From positions 39,522 to 103,521 of the forward strand of contig NZ_WJIB01000020.1 of the NCBI RefSeq assembly GCF_019400745.1: 64,000 nt of DNA. The letters run 5' to 3'. The stretch is from Cohnella sp. CFH 77786 (GTDB lineage Bacteria; Bacillota; Bacilli; Paenibacillales; Paenibacillaceae). The notes under the pieces were generated by a model, which worked only from the letters and a program-made list of their open reading frames with translations, searched no databases and was not told the origin of the DNA. Shown here in pieces: positions 43,650-52,388 of the stretch. Position 1 is the stretch's first letter. Each line of letters opens with the position of its first letter. Position numbers and translations under genes: made by a program.

Positions 43650-44120
43650 TCATCCTCCCTTCACGAGTAGCCGAATCAACGCGATGAAAAAAGCGGACAC
43701 CGTCCCGAACACGATGACGGGTCCAGCCAATTTGAACATACTGCCTCCCACGCCGAGTACGATCCCTTCGCTCCGATGTTCGATCGCGGCGGAAGCCATC
43801 GAATTGGCGAACCCCGTCACCGGTACGGCGGACCCGGCACCGGCCCATTGTCCGATTTTGTCGTATACGCCGAAGCTGGTCAGAACGACGGACAGGAAGA
43901 TGAGGATGGCCACGGTCGGATTTCCCGCCGTTTGCTCGTTAAACCCGCCCCAACGGATCATGATTTGCATGATCCCTTGACCGAGCGTACAGATCAGTCC
44001 ACCGACGAGAAACGCCCGTACGCTGTTGAGCAGCACCGGACGTTTCGGTTCCCGTCTTTTGGCGACTTTCTGGTATTCCTGCTGCACCGGCGTCAATTTT
44101 TTGAGCTTGCTGTTGGACAT
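43650..44120 (-). CDS. spoVAC: Stage V sporulation protein AC
   Basis: 156 residues from ATG 44120, 8 bases after GAGGGG; an in-frame ATG two codons upstream is too close to that site. Four to five membrane helices follow a basic N-terminus (KRREPKRPVLLNSVRAFLVG), with GGFNEQTAGNPTVAILIF and TGFANSMASAAIEHRSEG, all typical of SpoVAC, a mechanosensitive channel component for dipicolinic acid movement. First gene of the operon. Confidence 0.93.
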   Translation of the reverse strand: MSNSKLKKLTPVQQEYQKVAKRREPKRPVLLNSVRAFLVGGLICTLGQGIMQIMIRWGGFNEQTAGNPTVAILIFLSVVLTSFGVYDKIGQWAGAGSAVPVTGFANSMASAAIEHRSEGIVLGVGGSMFKLAGPVIVFGTVSAFFIALIRLLVKGG

Positions 44121-44269
44121 GGTCATGACCCCTCGTTCACCCATTTGATATTGAGGATGCCTCAGGGGGCGATTTTCTAGGATGGAAAATGTCACCTGAG
44201 TAAGCCGGGGCGGCAAGGGCAAGCTATCACACGGCAACGATAAAATGACGAAAGACAGGGTGATCGAAC

Positions 44270-44476
44270 GTGACAGTGGCAACTCAAGTGAAAACCTGCG
44301 TGGCGTCGCTGAAGAGCGCCCAGGCAAGCCTGGAGGCTTTCGCGCTTAGCACGCAAAACCAGGAAGCGAAACAAATGTTCACCAACGCGGCTGCGCAAAC
44401 CGGTCAAATCCTGCAGCAGGTCGAAGCCAGAGTGGCTCAGCTCGAGAACGAAGAACCCCAATATAAAGGCTTCTGA
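44270..44476 (+). CDS. DUF1657-family small protein
   Basis: 68 residues from GTG 44270. The pattern TVATQVKTCVASLKSAQASL, EAFALSTQNQEAKQMF and the end NEEPQYKGF is the complete DUF1657 domain, which occurs beside spoVA genes. It is divergent from spoVAC and shares the intergenic region, so both are probably expressed late in sporulation. It is a soluble, helical protein of unknown mechanism. Confidence 0.88.
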   Translation: MTVATQVKTCVASLKSAQASLEAFALSTQNQEAKQMFTNAAAQTGQILQQVEARVAQLENEEPQYKGF

Positions 44477-44497
44477 TTCGCGAATCGGTTCGATTCC

Positions 44498-44533
44498 TTG
44501 AAGAAGCTTCGCCGCGAGCGGGGCTTCTTCTTT
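44498..44533 (+). terminator. Terminator of the DUF1657 gene
   Basis: GAAGAAGC pairs with GCTTCTTC (inner CCGC/GCGG), followed by TTT. Confidence 0.8.
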
Positions 44534-44690
44534 CCCGTTTCGGACGGCGGCGGTTTCGTCTAAATGGCATACAAATAAGGCAAAAACCCCGCTTTCATGA
44601 ATACGGGGGCTTGCGCCTATAATGGGGAGAACAGGACGTGTGCATTCCCGGAATGCGCGTCATTTAGACGATAAGGCGGTGCTTGGCGAG

Positions 44691-45458
44691 ATGGGCAAAC
44701 CACAAGTCGGAATTCAGCTGTACTCGGTAAGGGATCTCAGCGAGAAGGACTTTCTTGGCACGATCCGGCAGATCGCGGAAATCGGTTACAAGAACGTGGA
44801 GCTTGCCGGTTACTACGGCGTAGGAGCTAAGGATTTGCGCGTTGCGCTGTCCGATGCCGGATTGAACGCGCCGTCCGCGCACGTCGGGCTGACATTGAAC
44901 GAGCCGGACAAGTGGAAGGACAATCTCAAGGCATCCGCAGAATACGCGGCCGAGCTCGGGATCAGGCGGTTCGTCGTACCGGCGTACCCGCTGGGCGACA
45001 ACCCGACCGTCGGGGCCGTGGAACGCATGGCGGACGTGTTGGAAGAAGCTTCGGATATCGTGACGCAGGCAGGACTCACATTCGGCTATCATAATCACGC
45101 CTTCGAGTTCCAGCCCGTGGAAGGCCAATTGATCATCGATCGCGTGTTCGATCGGATTCCCGCGGAGAAGCTGTTCGCGGAGTTCGACCTCGGCTGGGTG
45201 AAGGTGGCCGGACAGGATCCGGCGGCTTACGTGGAGAAATACGCCGGCCGGCTGCCGCTTGTCCATGCGAAGGATTTCAAGGAGGACGGCGTGGACACGG
45301 AAATCGGGCGCGGCACCGTCGATTGGGATTCGGCGCTGGCCGCTTGCGAGAAAGCGGGCGTCGAGTACGTCATCATCGAGCAGGAACGGTACGACGTCGG
45401 CTCGCTCGAGAGCGCGAGGCTGAACTTCGCGTGGTTCCGCGAGCGCGGCTGGGTATAG
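44691..45458 (+). CDS. Sugar phosphate isomerase/epimerase (xylose-isomerase-like TIM barrel)
   Basis: 255 residues from ATG 44691, 9 bases after AAGGCGGTG; the frame extends 23 codons upstream without a matching site. Features: VGIQLYSVRD at the start, GYKNVELAGYYGV, YHNHAFEFQ (metal-binding His), FAEFDLGWVKVAG and VHAKDFK, as in inosose or ketose isomerases. It probably interconverts a sugar or inositol derivative; no other catabolic gene adjoins it except an MFS permease 300 bp downstream. Confidence 0.85.
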   Translation: MGKPQVGIQLYSVRDLSEKDFLGTIRQIAEIGYKNVELAGYYGVGAKDLRVALSDAGLNAPSAHVGLTLNEPDKWKDNLKASAEYAAELGIRRFVVPAYPLGDNPTVGAVERMADVLEEASDIVTQAGLTFGYHNHAFEFQPVEGQLIIDRVFDRIPAEKLFAEFDLGWVKVAGQDPAAYVEKYAGRLPLVHAKDFKEDGVDTEIGRGTVDWDSALAACEKAGVEYVIIEQERYDVGSLESARLNFAWFRERGWV

Positions 45459-45473
45459 AAAGGTAAGCGGAAC

Positions 45474-45516
45474 GGTTGAACGGGCTCCGTGGTGGGCACG
45501 TTCAACCGTTTTTTAT
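45474..45516 (+). terminator. Terminator of the isomerase gene
   Basis: AACGGTTGAACG pairs perfectly with CGTTCAACCGTT, followed by TTTT. The rest of the gap to 45759 holds only the promoter region of the MFS gene. Confidence 0.9.
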
Positions 45517-45700
45517 GTGACAACTGGCTGCACGCAGAAGAATAGCGCTTGCGGGTAGCTTTATTTATCTGCGTACCGTTGAATAGGCCGCAAACGTTGG
45601 CGTCTAACAGATTCCGCTAGGCTTTCGGAACATTTCGGGCCTGCTTATCATGCGAAATCGTTAAATAAATACGAATATCGATTTCTACAATCCACGAGTC

Positions 45701-45726
45701 AAACGTTTAATAATGTGCTATATTAT
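45701..45726 (+). promoter_or_regulatory. LacI-type half-palindrome and -10 of the MFS gene
   Basis: AAACGTTT (45701-45708) has the central CG of LacI-family operators and lies just upstream of TATTAT (45721-45726). A decayed LacI gene follows the permease, so this may be its old operator. Confidence 0.4.
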
Positions 45727-45759
45727 CTATTCAACTCACCTTTCAAGAAGGAGCAAACG

Positions 45760-46995
45760 ATGAGAAATTTGTTATGGCTCGGGTGTTTATCTTATTTGCT
45801 GATCGGGTTGGCACACGTGGTAATGGGAGCGGTGTTGGAGGAGCTGCTTCATTTTTTTGAAAGGGATTACAGTGACGGCGGCCAGTTGATCTTCGCTCAA
45901 TTTATCGGCTTCTTAATCGGCGTTCTAACGATGCCTTGGTGGTCCAAACGGCTGGGTCGAAGGGGCATAATCTTGTTGGCATTCGGCGCATTGACGCTTG
46001 GGGAGACCGTCTACAGCTTCCTTCCTTCCTGGGAATGGATGATCGCGACCGCGCCGGTCGCGGGGTTCGGATTCGGCATGGTCGAGGCGGCGATCGGAGC
46101 ATTGGTCATCGGGTTCGTACAGGATAACAAAGCCGCTTCCATGAGCCGATTGGAGGTATTCTTCGGAATCGGGGCATGCGTCATGCCGGTGCTAGGCAGC
46201 GCGCTGATTACGATGGGCGTATGGAAAATCTCGTTCCCGATTTTGGCCGTCATGTCACTCGGAATGTTTCTTCTCTGGTCGTTCACCTCGTTCGGATCGA
46301 TGGATACCGTTCTTGCCAAGCAGGACGCAAACGAAGAGAACGGCGTTGTGTCCGGGATGGGCGTTCCAGGGGGAAAGACGCCTTCCCTCTATGGGCGTAG
46401 AGGATTGTCATTGTTAACCATCATGGTGGTGTTCTTCGTGCTATATGTGGGGATTGAGATGAGTTTGGTCAATTTCCTTCCCTCCATCCTTATCGAACGT
46501 TCGGGTACGAATACCGCACTTGGGACGCTGGGTGTTTCGTTTTTCTGGATCGCGATGGTCATCGGACGTTTGTTCGCCGGACAACTGTCGGAAAAATGGG
46601 GGTATGCACGTTATTTGCTCATCAATGGTTTCGGGGCGTTGCTCATGATGGCTGTCATTCCATTTATCACCGGGCTCGCCCTAAGCTACACACTCATTCT
46701 ATTGCTCGGTCTCCTCATGGCGGGGCTCTTCGCGATCGGGCTCATCTATACCAATCAGATGCTTCCCGGAACCGCGGAACGAACCACGAGTCTGCTGATT
46801 GCAGCCGGGGGCCTTGGCGGAGCGTTCATGCCGCTGCTTACGGGCAAATTGATGGATCAGTATAAATCCTCCGTCTCCATGGGGACGCTCATTGGTCTGA
46901 TGGCGCTCATGATGGCCATGCTAGTCGTGTCGAAATGGTATTCGGCCTTTTCGAGAGAATCCAAGCCGAAACAACAGCTAGGCCGGAGAATTTGA
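45760..46995 (+). CDS. MFS sugar-type permease
   Basis: 411 residues, 12 membrane helices. ATG 45760 has AAGGAG 6 bases upstream. MFS marks: GFLIGVLTMPWWSKRLGRRG (motif A-like), GFGFGMVEAAIGALVIG and RLEVFFGIGACVMPVLGSAL, in the style of the FHS (fucose/glucose-H+ symporter) subfamily. The second-half marks are IGRLFAGQLSEKWGYARY and GGAFMPLLTGKLMDQ. It probably imports a hexose or related sugar. A broken LacI gene lies 33 bp downstream. Confidence 0.85.
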   Translation: MRNLLWLGCLSYLLIGLAHVVMGAVLEELLHFFERDYSDGGQLIFAQFIGFLIGVLTMPWWSKRLGRRGIILLAFGALTLGETVYSFLPSWEWMIATAPVAGFGFGMVEAAIGALVIGFVQDNKAASMSRLEVFFGIGACVMPVLGSALITMGVWKISFPILAVMSLGMFLLWSFTSFGSMDTVLAKQDANEENGVVSGMGVPGGKTPSLYGRRGLSLLTIMVVFFVLYVGIEMSLVNFLPSILIERSGTNTALGTLGVSFFWIAMVIGRLFAGQLSEKWGYARYLLINGFGALLMMAVIPFITGLALSYTLILLLGLLMAGLFAIGLIYTNQMLPGTAERTTSLLIAAGGLGGAFMPLLTGKLMDQYKSSVSMGTLIGLMALMMAMLVVSKWYSAFSRESKPKQQLGRRI

Positions 46996-47028
46996 AAGCC
47001 GCGATACCGAATCGAGGTGGATCCGGTT

Positions 47029-47503
47029 ATGAATCCGGTTACCGTACATGATATTGCAAGGGAAGCGAACGTTTCGGTGGCCACTGTCCCGCGGGAATTG
47101 AACCAGTCGGCACCGGGCTGGCCGCGAACCGCAAACGGACTCTGTACGGCTCCTTCACGAATCGGGAAGAGCGATCATGGCGGAATTGCTGACAAACATG
47201 GACGGCCGCAAGGTAACCGCTGCATCTTGCGCGAACGACCTCGTCGCCTTCGGCGCGATCAAGGAGGCGTTAAAGGCGGGACTGCGCGTGCCGGACGATT
47301 TGTCGATCATCGGTTTCGACAACGTTCCGGTCTCGGCGAACTGCATTCCGGAATTGACGACGGTATCGTTGAAATGCAACGGGCTCGGACGAACGGCAGC
47401 TGATGTCCTTCACAAGCTTACTGCGCATAAGAAAGTGGGGAAGCTGACCTCGATTGAGCCGGAGCTTGGGATCCGTGAGAGCACTGGACCCTTTACAGGG
47501 TGA
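47029..47503 (+). pseudogene. LacI-family regulator with large internal deletion
   Basis: The N-terminus NPVTVHDIAREANVSVATVP is a LacI helix-turn-helix. About 60 bases later, in another frame, the sequence jumps to the end of the ligand domain: ASCANDLVAFGAIKEALKAG, LRVPDDLSIIGFDNVP and LTTVSLKCNGLGRTAADVL. About half of the usual 330 residues is missing and the frame is broken. The regulator cannot be functional; it presumably once controlled the adjacent MFS gene. Confidence 0.9.
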
Positions 47504-47539
47504 GGGGGGCACAGGGGGGAGCCTGGCTGCTCCCTGACC

Positions 47540-47640
47540 CGCACGAGCGGCGACTTTCTTCGCAAACGGGTTCGCGACCGCGAGCGGCTATACGAACGAG
47601 ACGTTCCTCCGCGCCTACGATTCGGGTCTCGGCATGGCAC
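47540..47640 (+). other. Coding-like fragment before a degenerate repeat
   Basis: One frame reads ATFFANGFATASGYTNETF followed by LRAYDSGLGMALK, with codon use like real genes, but it has no start and runs into a simple repeat. I do not recognise the family. It may be a relic of a gene lost together with the LacI regulator. Confidence 0.35.
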
Positions 47641-47955
47641 TGAAGTTGGACCGGGAACCGGAACCGAAAACCGGAAGCGGAAGCGAAACCGGAAGCGGAA
47701 ACGGAAAGAAGCGGAGGGGGAAACGGAAAGAAGCGGAAGCGGAAGCGAAACCGGGAGCGGGACCTGGACCTGGACCAGAACCGGAACCGGGGACCAGAAC
47801 CGGAACCGGGACCAGAACCGGAACCGGGGACCAGAATCGGAACCGGGACCAGAACCGGAACCGGGACCAGAACCGGAACCGGGACCAGAACCGGAACCGG
47901 AACCGGAACCAGCACCGAAAGCGAAACCGGAACCGCGAGCGGGACCGGGAACCGG
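47640..47955. repeat. Degenerate hexamer-based repeat (ACCGGA/ACCGGG)
   Basis: Many imperfect copies of GGAACCGGGACCAGAACC and GGAAACGGAAGC units. Open frames inside are low-complexity and not called as genes. The array ends about 35 bp before the mscL stop. Confidence 0.9.
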
Positions 47956-47989
47956 GTTGTACAAGCGGGTCGGTTTTGGAGCGGGAAGT

Positions 47990-48367
47990 TTATCGTTGTT
48001 TCAGCAGATCCCGGATTTCGGCGAGCAGCGTTTCTTCGCGGGACGGAGCCGGCGGTTCGGCGGGTTTCGCTTCTTCTTGCTTGCGCTTGAACTTGCCGAT
48101 CCCCTTGATGAACAGGAAGATCGAGAAGGCGACGATGAAGAAGTCCACGACCGTCTGCAGGAAAGCCCCGTATTTCACTTCCGTATCGTGGTAATGGAAG
48201 ACAAGATCGTTTAAATCAATTCCTCCGAGAAGCACGCCGATGACCGGCATAAGCATGTCATTCACGAGGGAAGAGACGATTTTGCCGAAAGCGGTACCGA
48301 TGATGACCCCAATGGCCATATCTACGATGTTGCCTTTGAACGCGAACGCTTTGAAATCTTTCCACAT
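47990..48367 (-). CDS. mscL: Large-conductance mechanosensitive channel
   Basis: 125 residues, normal length. Helix 1 is FKGNIVDMAIGVIIGTAFGK (10-29, with the conserved gate residues) and helix 2 about 70-92 (FLQTVVDFFIVAFSIFLFIK). The C-terminal helix is PSREETLLAEIRDLLKQR. It opens under membrane tension to release solutes during osmotic down-shock. Single gene; GGAG lies just before the ATG. Confidence 0.97.
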   Translation of the reverse strand: MWKDFKAFAFKGNIVDMAIGVIIGTAFGKIVSSLVNDMLMPVIGVLLGGIDLNDLVFHYHDTEVKYGAFLQTVVDFFIVAFSIFLFIKGIGKFKRKQEEAKPAEPPAPSREETLLAEIRDLLKQR

Positions 48368-48584
48368 GATGAATTCTCCTTCGATAGAGTTTGGAAACGC
48401 GCGGGCTCTCTAGCGCTTCCCACCGTTCCCGGCGGTAAGCCAGATCCTCCGCCAGGGTAATTATAGCAGAATGATGGAGAGATGGTGAGTCAACTCCGTT
48501 CGCAATTGCTAGAAGATACGTAAACTCAACAAGCAAACGCACGCCGCCAACGCACACCCCCAACACAGAAACTCATCTGCAGAA

Positions 48585-48845
48585 AGCGCCAAGACACCAA
48601 CACCAAGACACCAACACCAAGACACCAACACCAAGACACCAACACCAAGACACCAACACCAAGACACCAACACCAAGACACCACAAACTCGAACCACAAC
48701 CTCGAACCACAACCTCGAACCACAACCTCGAACCACAACCGCCAACCACAAATGCCAACAACAACCGCCAACCACAAATGCCAACCACAAATGCCAACCA
48801 CAAATGCCAACCACACATGCCAACCACACATGCCAACCACAGATG
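48585..48845. repeat. Three successive 13-14-bp tandem repeats
   Basis: ACCAACACCAAGAC (14 bp, about 6 copies) gives way to AACCACAACCTCG (13 bp) and then AAATGCCAACCAC (13 bp). All share the ACCA-rich core, so the array probably grew by slippage and drift. Open frames across it are low-complexity. The stretch 48368-49291 holds no gene. Confidence 0.92.
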
Positions 48846-48857
48846 CGGAAGCACGAA

Positions 48858-48896
48858 AACGCAAAGAACCCGAGGGATTCCTGCGGGTTCTTTGCT
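48858..48896. terminator. Strong hairpin, terminator-like
   Basis: GCAAAGAACCCG and CGGGTTCTTTGC form a perfect 12-bp stem with a 10-base loop. No gene ends close by on either strand; it may protect the array or end an unknown transcript. Confidence 0.55.
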
Positions 48897-48999
48897 TATC
48901 CGAACTTTTGGTAACGAGCCCGATCGCCGCCCTAGGGAGATCACCCGTTGTGAGGACAAATCGCTGCGTATCGGTCGTCCCTTGGTGGTGTTGCCTAAT

Positions 49000-49188
49000 T
49001 TAGAGGGAAATCATCCTACTATTTTGGATTTTTTACCTCATATAGACAGATTAGAGGGAAAACCTCCCACTAATCCAGCCTATTTCCGGCATCCGCTGAT
49101 GAAATTCCGAAATTAGTGGGAGTTTTTCCAACTAATGCGGTCCACGAACATGCGATCCATAAATTAGTGGGAGCTTTTCCCTTTATTT
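49000..49188. repeat. Four-box palindromic element, copy C
   Basis: Boxes start at 49000, 49051, 49113 and 49164 (intervals 51, 62, 51). Box 2 is TTAGAGGGAAAACC then TCCCACTAA; box 3 begins TTAGTGGGAG. This is the same layout as at 25625 and 34552. Confidence 0.92.
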
Positions 49189-49291
49189 CGATGGCTTCGT
49201 CATTGAACGAGTTGTCGGACGAACGGAGCGAAGGCGGTTCCGCTCATCCTGACTCGAAATTCAGCTATGGGGCGACAGAGATGCCCGCGGT

Positions 49292-52141
49292 TCAAACGAA
49301 ACGGAACCAGCTCAGCTTCGCCTCCGAGCCCAGCGTGAGATAGACGTCGCGGATGCCGGAAGCGCCGTTAACGGCGCAGGTGAACGTGCGCCAAGCTTTC
49401 GCGCCGCCCGTGGCCGCGTATGCGCAAGTTCCGGCGAGCGGGCCGTCCGGCCGGTCCAGCCGGATCTCGAGCACGCCGGGCAAGTCTGCGGCGATGCGCG
49501 CTTCGAAGAAGGTGACGCCTGCGCCGAGGTCTGCGTCATGGAAGGCGACCCAAGCGCCGGCGCCGGAGGCGTCCAGGCTGTCGCCGCCTTCGGAGCATTC
49601 GCCGATCCGCACGGCGGCGTAATCGTCGTAGTTCGCCGCCCGCGTTACGAGGCGCAGGTTTCTCGGCGGGATCGTCTCTCCGCACACGGAGACTTCCTTG
49701 GACACCGCGATGTCGGCGGACGATCGGCCGAGCATGAGCGTGTACGTGCCCGACTCTACGCACCACTTTTCCCGCGTCACGTCCCAGAACGCCAGATCCT
49801 CCGCCCGCAGCGTAAACGAAAGCGTCTTGGACTCGCCCGGCGCGAGGTGGATGCGCTGGAAACCGGCCAACTGCTTAAGCGGCCGCTTCACGCGGGATCG
49901 GCCGGCGCGCACGTACAGTTGCACGACTTCGTCGCTCGCCCGGTCGCCGGCGTTGCGAATGCTTGCCCGAACCTCGATCTCCAAGCCGGAACCTTCGCCC
50001 TGGGAGATGACCGTCAAGCCGCTGTACTCGAACGGCGTATACGTCAACCCATGACCGAACGGGTACAGGACGTCTCCTTCGAAATACTGGTACGTACGGC
50101 CGGAACGGATAATATCGTAGTCCATAATATCCGGCAGCTGATCGGCGGAACGGTACCACGTCATGCCAAGCCGCCCGGCCGGGGCATAGTCCCCGAACAG
50201 CACGTCGGCAACCGCGTTCCCGAGCTCCTGCCCGGCGTGGGACGTGTACAGGATGGCCGGCACGTGCTCCTCCAGCCAGGGGATCGCGAACGGATAACTT
50301 CCGACGACGACCACGATCGTGTTCGGATTGGCCGCAAGCGTTTCGCGGATCAGGCGCTCCTGCGATTCCGGCAGCGTCAGGTCCGGGCGGTCGATCGTCT
50401 CCTTGCCGTTCACGAGCGGGTTGTTGCCGACGACTACGATCGCCGCGTCGGCCGAACGTGCGGCATCGACCGCTTCGCGAATGCCGTCCGTAACCACTTC
50501 CCGCTCGAACGCTTCCGCAGCTATCGGGTCCGTGCTTTCCAGCACGGACAACGCTCCGCCGTCCGGGTCGAGCCCGATCGCGCGCCCGTTCCACGTCGTG
50601 AGCGCCACCTGGCCGCCGTTCATCGCATGGACGTGGAACACTTCCTTCGTGAACCAGCCGAACACTTCGTCCGCCGTCGCCGACAGCCCCTTATCGTCGG
50701 TCGTGACGTATTTGCCGCTGTTCGGCGATCGCAGCGTGTGGGCTTTCCAGCCCCAATCCGTCACGTCGAGCACGGCCGCATCCTCTGCCCCCCCAGCGTC
50801 GGCAACCAGCACGCTGCCGCCATCCTCCGGAAGGCTTCGAACATACTTGCCCGTGGATTCGGACTTCAACCGTACCCGATCGATGCCGCTCGCATAAGCG
50901 ACAGCGTCCTCTCCAAGCTTGCCTGCGATCCCCGCAAGCGGCGTCACCGAATACGGCAGCGTGCCGCTGTACCAGTCGCGGTACAAGATGTCAGCCAGCG
51001 GGCCGATGACGGCGACCTTGCGCAGGCGGCCCGCGTCCAGCGGCAGCGTCTGCCGGTCGTTCTTCAGCAGGACGACGTTCTTGCGCGCGGCCTCGAGCGA
51101 TACGGTCCGGTGGTCCGGATGGCAGATGATCGATTCGCCGATCGCCGCGTACGGGTTGCGCTCATCCGGGTCGAACTCCCCGAGGCGCATGCGGACCCGG
51201 AAAGCGTTGCGCAGCGCAACGTCGAGGTCGTTCTCGGCAAGCAGCCCCTCGGCCAGGGCGTCCCGGATCGCCTGCTTGCTGACATCCGCGTCGTCCGTGA
51301 TGCTGTCGATGCCCGCCCGGATCGTGGCCGCTACCGCTTCCTTGTAGCTCTCGAAATAACGGTGATCGTTCACGGTCCCCAGCACGTCGCCCGCGTCGCT
51401 GACGACGAAGCCGGTCATGCCCCATTCCCGCTTGACGATGTCGTTCACTTCCGGGTTCAAGTTCGCCGGCACGCCGTTTACGGAGTTGTACGCCGTCATC
51501 ATGGACAGCGCCCCGCCTTCCTTGAACGGAAGCTCGAACGCCTTCAAGTAATATTCGCGCTTGTTGCGCGGATCGATGCTGACCGAGCATTCGCCGCGAT
51601 CGGCCTCGTTGTTGTTCCCGTAAAAATGCTTCAAAGAAGCGACGGCTTTTACGTAGAAAGGGTGATCACCCTGCATGCCCTGCACCAGGGCGGAAGCGAG
51701 CTTGCCCGCGAGAACGGGATCCTCGCCGTACGCTTCCTCGGTGCGCCCCCAGCGGGGATCGCGCTCCATATCGACGGTCGGCGCCCATAACGTAAGGCCG
51801 TTCAACGCCGGATCGCGACGGTAGAAGCCGCGGGCCTCGTCGCCGATGACCGAGCCCACCTTGCGCAGCAGCTCCGTATCCCAGGTGCAGGCGAGGCCGA
51901 ACGGCTGCGGGAACGTTGTCGCTTCGCCGAGCCAGGCCATGCCGTGGGCGGCTTCCGTGCCGTGCTTGTATTTCTTGACGCCGAGGCGCGGAACCTCATC
52001 CTGGTACTGGCACATGAGGTTGATTTTCTCCTCGAGCGTGAAACGCGATACGAGGTCATTCACTCGAGTTTCCAGCGGAAGGTCGGGATCGAGAAACGGG
52101 TATGCGTAAGCCGTGTTGAATTTCGGTTCGGTGATGCTCAT
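49292..52141 (-). CDS. GH3 beta-glycosidase with inserted fascin-like domain and C-terminal CBM
   Basis: 949 residues, no signal peptide. GH3 N-domain about 1-310 with KHGTEAAHG, MERDPRWGRTEEAYGEDP, LKHFYGNN and the nucleophile Asp in GFVVSDAGDV. GH3 C-domain resumes at about 500 (SADAAIVVVGNNP, ETIDRPDLTLP, AILYTSHAGQELGNAVADVL). Between them, about 405-510, lies a beta-trefoil-like insert with two STGKYV/NSGKYV motifs. After the C-domain come an FN3-like part (FGHGLTYTPFEYSGL onward) and a CBM6-like end. It should trim oligosaccharides brought in by the neighbouring ABC importer. GGAGG lies about 12 bases before the ATG. Confidence 0.92.
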   Translation of the reverse strand: MSITEPKFNTAYAYPFLDPDLPLETRVNDLVSRFTLEEKINLMCQYQDEVPRLGVKKYKHGTEAAHGMAWLGEATTFPQPFGLACTWDTELLRKVGSVIGDEARGFYRRDPALNGLTLWAPTVDMERDPRWGRTEEAYGEDPVLAGKLASALVQGMQGDHPFYVKAVASLKHFYGNNNEADRGECSVSIDPRNKREYYLKAFELPFKEGGALSMMTAYNSVNGVPANLNPEVNDIVKREWGMTGFVVSDAGDVLGTVNDHRYFESYKEAVAATIRAGIDSITDDADVSKQAIRDALAEGLLAENDLDVALRNAFRVRMRLGEFDPDERNPYAAIGESIICHPDHRTVSLEAARKNVVLLKNDRQTLPLDAGRLRKVAVIGPLADILYRDWYSGTLPYSVTPLAGIAGKLGEDAVAYASGIDRVRLKSESTGKYVRSLPEDGGSVLVADAGGAEDAAVLDVTDWGWKAHTLRSPNSGKYVTTDDKGLSATADEVFGWFTKEVFHVHAMNGGQVALTTWNGRAIGLDPDGGALSVLESTDPIAAEAFEREVVTDGIREAVDAARSADAAIVVVGNNPLVNGKETIDRPDLTLPESQERLIRETLAANPNTIVVVVGSYPFAIPWLEEHVPAILYTSHAGQELGNAVADVLFGDYAPAGRLGMTWYRSADQLPDIMDYDIIRSGRTYQYFEGDVLYPFGHGLTYTPFEYSGLTVISQGEGSGLEIEVRASIRNAGDRASDEVVQLYVRAGRSRVKRPLKQLAGFQRIHLAPGESKTLSFTLRAEDLAFWDVTREKWCVESGTYTLMLGRSSADIAVSKEVSVCGETIPPRNLRLVTRAANYDDYAAVRIGECSEGGDSLDASGAGAWVAFHDADLGAGVTFFEARIAADLPGVLEIRLDRPDGPLAGTCAYAATGGAKAWRTFTCAVNGASGIRDVYLTLGSEAKLSWFRFV

Positions 52142-52388
52142 GCGGAAGAAGAAGCCTCCTAGTTATTGGAATCAACGATCATTCCTTTGATTGTATCACT
52201 GTTCTGACGCCCCCGACACCCGTACAATTCGACCGAAAACCCTGCAAAATCCCTACTTTTTGCTGAAAATCAGAATTTGGCATCGAATGCGCAAGCGGCT
52301 TCATGGTAACATCGAAGGTGCAACGAATCGATGAACCCGAACGGAGGGACGCACCCTGCTTCGCCGAATCCCGATCAAATTCAACGAC

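Noticed and set aside
47634..48194. A 186-codon frame rich in Glu-Pro-Gly-Thr
   Set aside because: It is a translation of the simple repeat and then antisense to mscL.
49538..51790. A 750-codon open frame on the plus strand
   Set aside because: It is antisense to the well-supported GH3 gene and shows no family features.
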